Positions 1 to 13,000 are shown, numbered from the stretch's first letter. The stretch is DNA of 64,000 nt from Patiria pectinifera (GCA_029964075.1 CM057133.1:18872699-18936698), one strand, 5' to 3'. Notes: generated from the sequence alone by a model not told the origin. Numbers and translations: made by a program.

Positions 1-2600
1 GAATCGTAAATGTGTAGGTCACCCTTTTTACCCTTGTAGCCAAACAAACCAGAAACGCTTTTGTCCAAAATCTACCCACTGGACAAGGTGACTCTGGCCA
101 TTTGGCGAAACAAGAAAGTGTAAACCATAGAATAGAGAGAACAATCGTGCAAATCACACTTGAGAGAAGCACGTGTACATGTACGCCTACAGGTATTTTT
201 GGTGTACATGTAGTATGCGTATCACTTCAATTATGTCTTACACAGTTCTTGATGAGTTATGCCCGTGTGAAAAAAGGTGAAGACATTACCTTCTACCGCG
301 TTTCCCATTAAATTCTAGGATGTAAAAATAGCGTAAAAGTAATCTGAACTGAATAATAATACAGCGAAATTGTTGCGCACACAAGTCTTCACTGAAATTA
401 AAACAAACTGTGCACTACATACTGTATACACATGTACATGTACATGTACATGTATGGTCATGATGGTACATGTACTTAAAATATTGCAACTATAGTCTAA
501 CTTGAGGTTTACATATGTACATATGTACTATAGTTGTTACAAAAATCAAACATCACCAGCAACAACAGTAGCCAAGGCTGCATGCAGTAAAAGTAAAGTC
601 AATATGGGAAGGTATGTACAGTACATTGTGTACACACTCACTACTGAAACCGGGTGTTACAATGTAGTTACACCCTTCAAACTTCAAAAATTGTATTGTG
701 TTGATTTCTTCACCCCAGGGAACGATACTGTCAAGGGTGTGGTGACAAAAATTGCGGGTTCTTCATGGATGAATGAGCTTCAACTCAACAACTTTCTCTG
801 GGAACTATACAGGGTGGGGAGGGTATTTGTACAGTTTGTTGGGTTGTATGTTTTTCTGCTTTTCTTTTTGTTCTCAAGATGATCCAGAATGTCCAAAGTT
901 TTTTTTAAACTATAGAATTAAGATACAGGCCTACCGGTACGTGCTCAAATTAAAATGATCGTCCTACATGTACTCCAAAAAATCTTGTTTGCCTACACTG
1001 TAGATGACATGTACCGTATACTGTATGAATCTGTATGCCAGCAGTAATTCAAGCTTCACATGTCACGCATGCACACATTTTTCAACATTTCCGATTGCCA
1101 GTTTGTCTAGTACACAACTGCGTAGCACTGTAAATTACGCTTGGCTGGTTTTAAACACTAATTAAGAGGGGTTGGGAGTCTGGACAATGACTATGCCCAA
1201 GCCCGCTAAGCAAGTCTTATTGAATTGCTAATGTGTGACCATTAGTTTCCCAAATCATTTAGGACTATTCAAAGAAGTATTAAACACGTTAAATGACAAG
1301 GTGCCCAATTGATACTCCAGACTGAATTTCTTTTAATTAAATATCACATTAATTAAAACAAAAATCTGCTTATAAACCCTGATCATATTGATATCGATGT
1401 AAACAACCTGGGTTTTTCGTCTTTTCTCGAGAACAGTAAGATATGAGGTTTGTTTCCTTTCAACCAGACCTTTATATTAATAGTAAAGAAAACAATCCAA
1501 AACATGTTATTCCCCCTTAAATAACCATATATACATGTATCTTGTCTCCGATATATGTAGCATGCACACTTCAAGTCCATTAAGAGCAGCTGCAAGTGTT
1601 GGGACACAGATTCATGGCCCTTGTGCATAGCATACATGTACATGTACTATAGATTTCAACATGTTCAGTGTTTTTGCTACATCAAAATGAAAATTGTAGA
1701 GGCTGGAACAAGTGTAAAAGGCTAGTTTACAAATCAATGAGACAAAGTGATGAATACACTAGGGGACATTATAAATTGTAAGAATATCAAAAAATTCCCA
1801 AATTGCTTTAAAAATATGCACACCCGACAACTGTTTGTTGGCCAACTGTCGGCAGCCGTGATACGAGTGACAGAAGCTTCATACTAGTTAGTGCACAAAC
1901 AGTCGTCGGGAGTGCGCTTCAGCACCAGTTGGCAAGTTTGACTGGTGCGCGCGCTGTGCATGGTAATCAACCACGCATTGCCTTTCCTTTGTACACGAAT
2001 TTTGTTTGTACACAAACCAATTACCACTCTGGCCAGCTAACCAAACTTGATCGGCTGTCAGTACAATGCCTCCTCTTTCACTGCAATTGTAGGCTGAATC
2101 TTCATCATGGATCATTATTTTCTTCAACTTGGACCAGTGTAGTGGTTATACCTGACAAGGTTTGGGCATGGTTTGGGTGAGTCCCAAGGGGAATTAGTGT
2201 GTCACTGGTACACAATGGCACATTTTATTATCATTTTTTAATTCAATTTTTAGAGATATGCTAAAATTGCTAGTCCATGCTGAAAACTTCCTCCAGCCCT
2301 ATTATTAAAGTATTACAACAACCCAATGATAATTGATAAAATATAGGGCTGAGGTAACTCCAGCTATCTCACTCCCTGCAAAATGTTGCTAGGGGAGTGA
2401 AGCAAGAAAATATTTCCTGAAATAAGATATTTTATTTTATAGTTTTAAGAATATCGTCAGACCCCCTAAAGCTACGCGGTCCTATTTCTATGCACTCGCA
2501 TTCAATTTGTGTGTGACAACGCGCATGCGTTGCAAGCGTTACCTGCGCAGATTATGGAGGGTCGAGGATACCAATTCTGGCAGTGATGGTTTCTTGGTTA
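1..2600. other. Intergenic DNA, no recognised gene
   Basis: No recognisable protein family or convincing exon series is visible. The longest frame (502-882, plus, 126 codons) resembles no family I know and has uneven codon use. The stretch holds scattered ACATGT/TACATG palindromes (near 173, 206, 429-456, 1632-1645) and AT-rich filler. An unrecognised gene with small exons cannot be excluded. Confidence 0.5.
429..456. repeat. ACATGT hexamer microsatellite
   Basis: A short run of about four tandem ACATGT units. The unit is its own reverse complement. Single and double copies of the same palindrome are scattered over the first 4 kb and recur later in the window. Confidence 0.85.
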
Positions 2601-2607
2601 CACCTCT

Positions 2608-2733
2608 TTGTTCCGACACCCCTATCAGTTCCAACTGCACATATTCCTATTCCTATTCCTAACCCTAACCCTAACCGGGGGCGGAGGGTAACACAATCTA
2701 GGTTGTCGGAACATAGGGGTGTCGGAACATAGA
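2608..2733. repeat. Short inverted repeat around telomere-like CCCTAA units
   Basis: The left arm reads GTTCCGACACCCCTAT and the right arm carries its reverse complement ATAGGGGTGTCGGAAC (2714-2731, preceded by a partial extra copy near 2701). Between them are TTCCTA units followed by three CCTAAC units (2658-2676), the canonical animal telomere motif. It resembles a small foldback element; three telomere-like units alone do not make an interstitial telomere. Confidence 0.6.
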
Positions 2734-2872
2734 GCAGTCACCGTTTTCTTCAATCATACCCGGTACATCATCTCAATAAAGCATATTGTCAGTCACGGCA
2801 AAAACATTGAAAAGACATGAATCTGGGACTGAGAAACTTCTCCAATCTGGAATACTAGTGCCACATTCTCTC

Positions 2873-2940
2873 TAGACCCGTGAACATGGTGAACGTGACT
2901 ATGTTGTATACATACACAACGCCACGTTCACGGGTCTACA
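2873..2940. repeat. Small hairpin element flanked by ACATTCTCTC
   Basis: The arms start with TAGACCCGTGAAC and end with GTTCACGGGTCTA, and the inner parts also pair. The string ACATTCTCTC occurs on both sides, which would fit a target-site duplication of a tiny foldback element. The call rests on this structure only. Confidence 0.45.
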
Positions 2941-3106
2941 TTCTCTCCAGCCCCTACACAAATGTAGCAGAACGCCTTGCCATGCTTGTTGTATGGCTGT
3001 ACTGCATGCACTGCATCACTTGATTTTCTGGATTGTTTGTTATGTATGTGCCCATAAAATCATGTGGCTGTATGTCATGGTAATGAAACTAATTTAAGTT
3101 TATTAT

Positions 3107-3325
3107 TTGATCATTCTTACGTCGTGGGGATCCTTTTTTGGTCTACCACTAGTAGTAGTACTAGCAGGCCTACCACTGCCGACACCGTTCTTCGTTGGAC
3201 CACCGAACACTGGCATGTCTTGCCTCCTCGGAACACGTTACTTCACCTTCGCCGGTATCGTCTATCTACGACTGTACTGCTATGCTGGACCGTGTGCTCC
3301 CGTACCACCACGACAACCACCCTGA
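3107..3325 (+). other. Coding-like open frame of unknown nature
   Basis: A 72-codon frame (MIILTSWGSFFGLPL...) has a hydrophobic first third and a proline-rich end, and codons through its second half often end in C or T (TTC, TAC, GGC, ACC, ATC), unlike surrounding DNA. I recognise no family and see no convincing partner exons. It could be a relic exon, part of an unknown transposon, or chance. Confidence 0.15.
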
Positions 3326-3329
3326 CCAC

Positions 3330-4771
3330 AGTCTATTTATTTGGATGTGGGAAATTTAACTTGTCTAAAACGTGCGACAGGCGGTCAATGATGGACCTAG
3401 TTCTGTGTAGTTTGATCAGGCACAGTGGCCATTCAAAAAAGTGTCACTGGGTTATATTCCATTGTAAACGGACATGACATGACCGACGTCACGTACAAAA
3501 TATCCGTGTTCATTCGTAACGCGTTTACGTCGTCCCGCCCGATCGATAAAGAAGTACACGCCTTCACTACGTGCCCGACCTTTGAACTTACTTAGGCGGG
3601 TGCTCACATTTTGCTTCGCTGGATGAATCGTAAACTGCAGTGGGAGACAGGGAATATGGGAATTATGTGTGTTATTTATGAACGCCACGTGTGCCCCTGT
3701 GGTAATGGGAAAATATTATGGGTGTGGCAGTATGTTCGTCGTGAACGGGGATTTAAGTTCCTGTGCTATTCAGGGAAAACGGCTAATGTTATATCTTACA
3801 ATGAAAGAATGATCTAACTGCCTCCATGTGGATGATTACATAAATGTGGGGGCCAATGAATTTTGGTGTCCCTATTTACATTGTGATAATCATCCCTATG
3901 ATATAGTTGCTCATACATGTAAGCTTACAACATGTATACCGTCCTAAATATATATACATGTACATGTTAATACTAGCATGGAGCTATAAACACAGTAGTA
4001 GCCAAGGATTTTCTGGTACTGGTTCACGGTTCAGTCACGAGTGTAAAAACAGGCCGGACCCCAAATGCTGTGTCATTTTAAAAAGTGCAGTTGAAATGTG
4101 TTGTTGGTTCTTACCAAACATCCTATAGAGCGCCGTTGGTTCTTCTAGTACTACCCATGTGCATTATATTGTGTAACTGATCTGATAAACTGTATAAGGC
4201 CGGCGGGAAGTTCAGTGCGTTAACCCAAACGTTTTATTTTAGACCCACTTTTTTGGTGTCCCTTAATCATTTTCGTAAATGATAATTGGGTTCAGTGGCA
4301 AACCCAAATGTATATTCCCGCTTGATGTCAAATCATAGCAAAGATTGCATGATTGGAAATTTAAATTTTGGGTTAGGTGTAAATGGGACACTGTGCCCAA
4401 TATGCCATTATGCACCGAATGGTTACAAGTCCAATCAATTTATTTTCACAATAAAACCTTGACGCATAATACCGGGTAAGACAAAAAAAAACCCACACAT
4501 TTTAAAATAAACAGTTAAACACACCACATTGTGAGCATCATGAATTCAATCGCAAAAAAATAGCAGAAAAGTATTTGGTCGGCCCCGTTACGCGTTATAC
4601 ACGTGAAACCGTGAATGGGTTTTTGACATGATTTTTTATTTCTGGATTAAATAATGTCTGATTTGGGTAGGGAATATTTATATACGTAAAATATTAATGA
4701 ATCCCCTTTCAAACAATTTTCCATTTTGGGTCAATATGTCACAAGTTGGCACCCTTACTTTTGGAATAACC
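3330..4771. other. Intergenic DNA, no recognised gene
   Basis: AT-rich sequence with a few ACATGT palindromes near 3955 and no frame that resembles a known protein. Nothing else could be supported here. Confidence 0.5.
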
Positions 4772-5597
4772 CTAGCCCGACTGCGTCTGGCCGTACAGTA
4801 CTATCGCAAGCTCTGTAGTTCGGCCAGACGCCCAATGCTTCCACAGAGACTGATTTTTTTTGGCCGCTGATGTTGCGATTTTGCTACAGATTTCGATCGA
4901 GATTATCTTTTCATCCAGACACAAATTTCCAAAGTTAAGGTTCTTAGTCGTAGAGCAACTCATACCTTTTTGAAAAAAACGTTCTTTGGTTTCAATATTT
5001 TCATCCATCTGGCAAAAAGACGACTTTCAGTCATCATCTTCCACAAATATCGTCCCGAAAATGCTCCCCCCATGCGATTTCAAAATGGCGGCCGCGCTGT
5101 AATGTTGCATTTATGCAGGCACGCTTGGGCAAGATAATGAATATGCATTATTTAGTTCATGACCTCGTGTTTGTATGGCCAGCTGCGCCGCGCGCCCGAC
5201 AAACGTCATAAACTATGATGCATATTCATTATCTTGCCCAAGCGTGCCTGCATAATGCATATATTACAACGCGGCCGCCATTTTGAAATCGCATGGAGGG
5301 CATTTTCAGCACGATATTTGTGGAAGATGATGACTGAAAGTCGTCTTTTGGCCAGATGGATGAAAATATTGAAACCAAAGAACGTTTTTTTTTCTCGAAA
5401 AGGTATGAGTTGCTCCACGACTAAAAACCTTAACTTTGGAAATTTGTGTCCTGGATGAAAAGATAATCTCGATCGAAATCTGTAGCAAAATCGCTACATC
5501 AGCGGCCAAAAAAATTCAGTCTCTGTGGAAGCATTGGGCGTCTGGCCGTACTACAGAGCTTGCGATAGTACTGTACGGCCAGATGCAGTCGGGCTAG
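4772..5597. mobile_element. 826-bp foldback element with ~400-bp arms
   Basis: The two halves are near-complete reverse complements: CTAGCCCGACTGC opens the left arm and GCAGTCGGGCTAG closes the right arm, and the pairing runs inwards to a spacer of roughly 60 bases near 5155-5215. The arms share landmarks such as GTACAGTACTATCGCAAGC, ATGGCGGCCGC-like sequence and GCCCAAGCGTGCCTGCAT. AATAACC directly follows the right end and directly precedes the left end, consistent with a 7-8 bp target-site duplication (hAT-like size). No transposase frame is present, so it would be non-autonomous. A diverged single arm lies at 19785-19911. Confidence 0.85.
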
Positions 5598-6034
5598 AAT
5601 AACCCATGATATACCTCCGACCTTCGGTGAACAGTTTTGGGCCAATATGTCAAACGTTGGCACTAACTTTTGGAATCATAACCCATAAAGACCTCGAGCT
5701 AAAAAGTTGTTCACTCGGGAGGTAACACACTGACTATACAGTGTTGATACGTCGGTGAAGGGCAAAACCTAATTTGATCTACATCACCCCGACGCAAATT
5801 CCATCTTATAATAACCTCGTTCTCTATAGTTTTAAAGGTACGGAAGCGTAGAAGGGCCAAAAGAAATTAAGAAAAATTTAGTTCGTATCTCGCCGCGGCG
5901 AATTACTATCTCGCCGCGGCGAGTTAGTATCGGCGAGTTACTATGTCGCCGCGGCAAATTACTATTTTGTATCGGTGAGCGTCGGGCACAACAATTGCGA
6001 TCCCTCCGGGTCCTATGGAACGCCAAAGAGGCAT

Positions 6035-7166
6035 CGGCGTAGCCAGGGTTTTCATCCTAGGGGACTTGGAGGGGGGGGGGGGGCTTGAGGTTACAATAGA
6101 GGGGCGACCCAAAATTTCATCCGAGCTGAAAGGCCGTGAGACAGGGTTCCTTCACCGGATATCCACCCAATACCCGCCCTAGTCTAGTGTCCCACATACC
6201 ACTCGGCCGGGCCACTATAGATGCTCTACATTAATCCGTGTTCCACTCGCGCTCGCGGGATAACTAACTAAAACACACGGTCAACCGGAACGCTATACCA
6301 TGGCCGGTTTTGCCGCAACGTTGACGTAAATATGACGTGCGCGTTATTAGCATATTATTTAGCGTGACTGTACGTGACTTCCCGTGGGTCTTGGTATAGA
6401 CCAATCGAAAACAACCAAAAAGGTTAACATTTTTTGGGGGGTGGAGAACTCGTGAAGGAGGGAGTCGTAAACTTTGTAACTACATTCCATATGGATAGAA
6501 CCTTATTAATATTCCTGACGCTTGAAAGTATTGAAAAATGACAAACTCAAAGCCTATTTTTCAAATTGTAATGAAAAATACTGAACATATCAAAACGATT
6601 TTGTAGTACATAGTAGGATCATGATCTCTGAGATACGGCCTTCAAAACGGGAGTAAATGATGTTTAAAGAGTTATACCGCGAACATCCAAATGTCTGCAG
6701 TGTGTAACGGTAATTTGAGCTATTTCATTCAAATCGGTCGTAACGATCGAAAGACGGTACATTACAGTAATTACTTTCCCCGCCCTCTGAGAGATGCAAT
6801 AATAATGTTGAATAGTTGGCAGGGTCATCCTCATCCCGTACGCTAATGGATCTGGCATTCAAAGTGGATAAATCACCTGTTGCCGCCTATTGAACTTTGT
6901 TTTCTTTCTTAATTTATTCTTAACAAAAAAGAAAGGACAACTTTATTATTACATATATTATCTCATTCACCGGACGTACTAACTAAAGAAATTAGAACCA
7001 AGCCCTGTGTGGGTGATTAGGTTGTTAGTTTTGCCAGAAGTTGATCACAGATTGCATAAATCCATCACCACTCGCGAAATTCCATCACCGATTGTGACAG
7101 TCAATCACCGATTGCAAAACTCCACTGCCTATCGATAAAGTGCATCACCGATTTGATGATCACATT
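6035..7166. other. Non-inverted 1.1-kb insert in the loop of the foldback
   Basis: Sequence between the inner arms of the 5841-7491 element. It contains a G run (6069-6082), no long coding frame, and near its right end a loose series of ATCACCGATT-type repeats (about 7040-7160). Its origin is unknown; it may be another mobile element that landed in the hairpin loop. Confidence 0.5.
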
Positions 7167-7247
7167 AAATGCCTCTTTGGCGTTCCATAGGACCCAAAGC
7201 GTATCGCTATTCGTCGTGCCTGACGTTCGCCGATGCAAAACAGTAAG

Positions 7248-7442
7248 TCGCCGCGGCGAGTTACTATCTCGCCGCGGCGAGTTACTATCTCGCCGCGGCG
7301 AGATAGTAATTCATTTCGCGATATCGTAATTCGCCGTGGCGATATCGTAATTCGCCGCGGCGAGATAGTAACTCGCCGCGGCGAGATAGTAACTCGCCGC
7401 GGCGAGATAGTAATTCGCCGCGGCGAGATCTCGCCGCGGCGA
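7248..7442. repeat. Array of SacII-site palindromes
   Basis: Nine copies (one with a single change, TCGCCGTGGCGA) of the perfect 12-base palindrome TCGCCGCGGCGA, mostly on a 21-base period with spacers GTTACTATC on the left and GATAGTAAC on the right, so the array itself is an inverted repeat. It forms the right arm of the surrounding MITE. The arginine-rich frames read through it (RRGEIV repeats) are artefacts of the array. Confidence 0.92.
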
Positions 7443-7493
7443 GATAGGAACTAAATTTTTCTTAATTTCTTTTGGCCCTTCTACGCTTCCGTA

Positions 7494-10018
7494 TAAAGGC
7501 CTATTTTATTTTCAACGATTTTTTTATTTGGTGTCTGTTTTCCTTGCTCAAGCCTTGCGCCTCTAGCTCGGGTCGCCAAATAAAATTTGCTAAGTGGTTA
7601 TTTAGTAGCAAATTGTGTTGGATTTTTACATTTCTTATTTCAACTTAGCCTAAATATTTTTTTGTATAACACTATAAATAAGTGTTTTGTGGAAAAACAA
7701 TATTTGGGGGTTGACTACTGTCCGATACTCGAAAACAGCACGCAGAGTCAACTTTAAACTTTGTCAGCAGGCATTTTTTCCCCACTAGGCGCTTCACAAT
7801 CGGAATCTCACATGTAAAGTACTAGGGATGGCCGATAAATTTTTGACAAATCATTTTCAAACTTTGCTTTTCAACAAAAGAGGGTCTTTGAATTGGGTCG
7901 CTATACAAAGCATTGGGAACTTGCGAGAAATTTGTCCAGGGTCGCACCGGGAAAGCCTGTTTTCCCGGACTGTCGCCAATTCGATTGAGAAGGGTGAAGT
8001 TCCCTCGTACCCCCCCCCGCAGGGCGGAGGGTACGGCCCGGTAAAGGGTACAGGTGCCAGCGAGCTGGTTTCACTAGACAATGGGGGCGCTGTTCATGTG
8101 TGCGAACCATTGATCTCTAGTATAATAGAGGCCAGTGTTTGCAGACCAGCAGTAAATAAATTCCCATAGGCACATCCCCCAAATGAAATAAAATTTAAAA
8201 AATCGGGAAATACTCGGAAATTTCATAATTCACACGGTGGATAAGATATATGCATCAAATGTAAGCTTTATTTGCCAGCTTTAATTTTTCTCAAGGTCAT
8301 AACTTAACAGTCCTCAAGCTCATCTCCTTTCGGAAAACGATTTTCAGGGAGAGGAATGTGACCGCCACGGTCAGCACTAATAACCCCCTGGGGTGTGAGA
8401 AAAATCCTATTAAATTAGAGGATCCAGGACTGTTAGGCGTTTAGCTCGTTGGTCAAAAGAAACCCACCACAGCTGTTCACTACTGAAGGACTATATCTGC
8501 TATGTTTCACTAAAACATCCGTTCCACATCCTATTCTTGCTTAACTGACATTATTTAAGTCAAGAGGAAGAAGCTCGAGTGGATAACAGAATTCAGTTTG
8601 CTTTATGTTTTGTTATGATATTTGTTTTGCTATTTGCATCTGTAACAAAAATATTTTGCAAAAAGAGAAAAGGGACGGGATACCTAGACTGTAAGATAAT
8701 TTGGCTTGTTGAGTTTAACTCTAGAAAATGTCCAACGACATTAAGTTGAAGGACACTAAGACTAACAAATGAATTCACATTATGCATTGAGGTGGAGTTG
8801 GAGGTCAATAGTTTTGTATCGCTTGGATAGTCATGAAAACACATGTTGCGCATTCATTGTTGGTAACACCCTCTGAGATACCAGCAACCCATAAGATCTA
8901 CATGTACCTGTATGTGTAAATTATATTCTAAAAATGACTTTCTAAAAAAACATTCAAAGTCATACATAGTGTACCGCACACTTTTGCATTTTTGTAAAAG
9001 TCTTTGTTTTTCTTTATTGTACAATATTAATTTCCAAGGTATAAAATTTGATTTGCTTCGAAAGTTTTGCACAGGACAGTCTGTGGCACACAAATTATTC
9101 ACAAATATTCAAGAAATAGATATATTGTACAGTATTTGCAAATTTTCTAAAAAATACAAAACAAATTTACAACTGAAAGTTCATGATAATGATTTAAAAA
9201 CCCCGACGACAGTAAAAAGTCCTACTTCCACTAGCTGCAACATATTTTTCCAGCACTAGGATGCGGAATTTAAATTAGGTCCTATCACCAAAACAGATGC
9301 GTATCTAACATGACGAATGACTCACTATCCTATTTTTTAAGTAGTTTGGACAAATTTATCACAAAATGAAAAAAAAAAAAAATTAAAAACCTGATAATAA
9401 TTTACAACCTAATTACAAAACTGAGCAGGAAGATTGCAATTGTAATTTAACATTTTTTAAAAATGAATAAAACTGCTGCAAACTGCTTACTGGATTGACT
9501 TAAAATATACAAACCAAAAAAGTTAGATGGCCTGATATTTCGATCCTTCTATACTTTTAGTATAGTATATGATGTTGTGATGCTTTGCCTTTTGCACACA
9601 CAGCTGTTTGACAACTGATGTAGCAAATTACAAAAGCAAAAAAGAAAAAGAGAATTTATAAATATATTTCCTGCCTCACAACACAATGCAATCCTGGCAG
9701 TGAATAAAAAGATAAAAAAATTTGAAATCTGGCTTAAATTTCCTTATACAAATCTTTCTTTTAGCGTGTTCTGTTGGTCCTGAACTTGAAATAAATAGCC
9801 ATTTCTAAAGTTTGCATGCCATTACCTGAGTAAACTGATAAAACACATTCTTGAATTGATTACCAAAATTTAACTTTTAGTCCAATGATTTGGTATACAC
9901 GTAATTGCTAACTAAAATAAAACCACTGATTTCTTTTACCAAAAAACCAACAATGTATTTTGTACATGAAAGACTATGATTTCAGATATGTCACCTGACA
10001 AATGTCACATGGTCAGCG
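7494..10018. other. Intergenic DNA and probable 3' UTR of the CACUL1-like gene
   Basis: No recognised coding sequence. 9240-10018 is AT-rich and directly follows the minus-strand stop of the CACUL1-like gene, so it is probably its 3' untranslated region; a minus-strand AATAAA lies at 9013-9018. 8120-8280 shares words such as GTAAATAAATTCCCATAGG-like sequence with 33490-33600, suggesting an old dispersed repeat. Confidence 0.45.
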
Positions 10019-13000
10019 TCACCTGACCACTGCTTCTGCATCGTTACTTCTCTTCTTTTGAGTCTGGCTGTCTCTGTTAGACAAAAAAAAACATAAAAAG
10101 GGGTCATGATGCTTCAATTTAAAATAAACTGGTATTGTTCAAATGTGATATAATTTTGCTCGGATTTTCCTAAAACTTTGCACTTTGGCCACTGGTAGCA
10201 CTTTAGGAATGGAGCTGCATCATTATTTCAGATAAGCAGACCAAACAACTAACAGCTATTTCAGAAACAATGAACAGATCTCAAGATTTGATCTGGTCAC
10301 TTACACATATAATGCATGGGACATTTTACCTGTTGAAGTCTTGTTGTGACAGGAGTTCTATTTGCATTTGGTGCGTCTCTTCAATGTAGTCTGACAGGTT
10401 CTCTACAGTGCAAGGTGGCAAGATGCTGGGAATGTACTTGGCAAACAGGCCAGGGTTCAACTCTGCATAATCTTGGTAAACAGAAGTAAATCACTATCAG
10501 TTTTATTTTGTAGTCCTGCCCTGGCAGAAACAGAAAACTACGGCAAGTTAAACTTGCGCGATCCCCCTGGCATACCGGCTGTATTTATACAGTCGTATCA
10601 GTTAGTTAGTAAGCACACTTTTCAGTGTACCAAACCAAAATCAACAATAACCGCGTTTGGGCCCTAATAAATGACCTTTGGACTCAAATGTCTCAAATCA
10701 TCTTAAGTCCCCCGACCCAACGATTATTGTTGCCAAATTCGGTTGAGATTGAAGTCTGACTTTTCATATGACTGCACTAAACCGAACCAAAACCGAACAC
10801 ACAGAGATACGGATACTAATCCGTGGGACGAGAGGCCGAAAAAGCTTTAGTTTTCGAGATACGTGGTCTGGTCTGCCGAATGTTATAAAACTTTCCAGAC
10901 ATGTAGATTATGATGTACCATATTGAAAAAAACTTTGTACCCCGATCCACAGTTTGTTTGGGAATGAGAAAATCTGGGATAAAAATGCCAAAAATTGGAA
11001 AGATTTCCATATAAGAAGTTCACTAATTTTCCTCTGTATTGACTAACAAGCCCCCAGATAGCAATTTCATGTCATCAAAGTCAATTTGAGCAGTGAGAAA
11101 ATACAAGCATTTTCTTAGAAAACACTTAGAATTTTTCAGTCCACTCCCATAGGGTTTGTACACAGGGTGTTGAGTGAACTTCTTATATGGAAATCTTTCC
11201 CAAAAATTTTGCATGAGAAAAAACTTAAGAAACAGCGCCCTCTATTGATTTGACACAGTCAGAAACCTTTTCGCACACAATGAGCGCTTGCCAGATAATA
11301 GGCCTACCGGTACATCTTTCAAGTTCCATAATAAGATCACTACAGATCAAATACGTCTTAGCCGTTACCGAATGGCAGCATTCAGAAATCGAATTCGTCA
11401 TATATAAATCAATTAGACGAATTTAATTTCTGACTAACATTTGGTGTAGACTAGACGAAATCAATACCCCGGTACGAAAACATATACTTCTTCTTTGAAT
11501 TTGCTTCAGTGAACTGAATTTTAAATTGTCACACAAAGGACGAAATTAAACGTTGGAAGTGCACTAAATCGATGGTGATGGACGAATATGAATATAAGAA
11601 ATGGTGAATTTGAATAATAAACGTTATAAAATAGCCGGGAAAACCTATATAATCTAATTTAATTCATTTATTTATATTTTTTTTGGGGGGGGGGTATTTA
11701 AACCTGCACAGACTGTTGTTACCCACACAAAAAGAGTGGTGTTTAGATTACATAAGTTTGTTCAATCTGTACTGAATGAGCATAACTCATTTATTTTCAA
11801 CTAACCAAATGAGCTAAATGACCACATGTATACATTACAGGCCGATTAGATAATTTTATTGTTGTATAACATATCAAAAGTCTCATTAAATTGTTTGCAA
11901 ACTTTTTTAAGAAGAGAAAATAAATTTATATTCCCCTTTTTGGAAGCTGTGAGTGGCAGCATTACAACTGCAATCTGTTTCAGCCGAAACTGTTTTACCG
12001 TTTTTATTATTTTGAACATTGTTTTAAGAACCGATTCATCATTTTGTTGTTGCCCGTCCATTCCGTGAAACCACAAATAACCCAAACGGCTCACCCGCTT
12101 CCTTTTTTGAGGAATGAGGCTGCATCAAATTTGTATTACTTTTTTTAATTTCAGGCATACCATTTTTTAAAGATGTTCCAGAAGTTCAGATGCTCCACTA
12201 GATGCCACACACTTCTATTTTTTTGAAAACATGTTACTGTGAGATAACAGTTCACAAAATATTATTCTGAACTGTGGTTTAACCATCAAATCGATGTTTA
12301 GCTAAATACATTTAACAATGTTAACATTCGATCTTAAATTTATATCGTGATCATTTCATGTTGGACAAAGCTGTAACGGTGATATATTTGAGGTCCGATG
12401 AAAAAATAACAAAACTCTAGAATTATATAATATGAAAGAAGTGTCATCGAGACTATATATAGGAAGCTAGAAGAACTAATTGGCCGAGTTTGGGCGGGTC
12501 TTAATTGTTCTTGACAGGGGACCGGGTATATCATTCTTGCAAACAACGACGGATAGGTGCATGGTGTGAGATCCTGTTCCGAGTGCAGTGTTCGTGGGTC
12601 GTGTTCCCGCCGTTAGAGCGCGAGAACAATAATAAATACTCGCGTCAGACTCAGACCGCCCGAACTCGGAGTTGGACGGCCATTGCGTGAGAAAAGGTTT
12701 CTGACTGTGTCAAAAGGGGGCGCTGTTTCTTATTCTTAAACGCTTTTCGGCGTTTTTAACCCGATTTTCTCATTCCCAAACAAACTGTGGATCAAACTTA
12801 CGATCAATTTCATGAAACTTGGCGTGGCTACGCAACGTTTTAAATATGATGTAAGCATCTTGGACAAGGATAATGACAGCATTTAAGACGGCTGTTTGTG
12901 TGTGATTTTGTTGGTTTATGAAACAGTCATTTAATCACCTCCGCCCGCCGTTTTGAATTCTTTAGAATCGTGTGGCAATTCTAAAAACTCTGTCACAAGT

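Larger units (their letters stand above)
5841..7491. mobile_element. TA-flanked MITE with palindrome-array arms and a loop insertion
   Basis: The ends are perfect terminal inverted repeats of about 43 bases starting CGGAAGCGTAGAAGGGCCAA, flanked on both sides by TA (5839-5840 and 7492-7493), as expected of Tc1/mariner-type insertion. Inside each end come copies of the 12-base palindrome TCGCCGCGGCGA separated by GTTACTATC-type spacers. A further inverted pair follows (5971-6034 against 7167-7235, sharing GGTCCTATGGAACGCC). The 1.13 kb between is not inverted and looks like an insertion at the hairpin loop. A 219-bp relative without the insertion lies at 39961-40179. No transposase seen. Confidence 0.88.

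Noticed and set aside
502..882. 126-codon plus-strand frame as a gene
   Set aside because: No recognisable domain, uneven codon use, and no promoter, splice or neighbour support; such lengths occur by chance in 64 kb of six frames.
2658..2676. Interstitial telomere
   Set aside because: Only three CCTAAC units, inside a small inverted repeat; too short to indicate a fusion or a true telomeric tract.
7233..7454. Regularly spaced palindromes resembling a CRISPR array
   Set aside because: The spacers are short (about 9 bases) and near-identical rather than unique, the array is itself inverted, and it sits inside a TA-flanked MITE in an intron-bearing animal genome.
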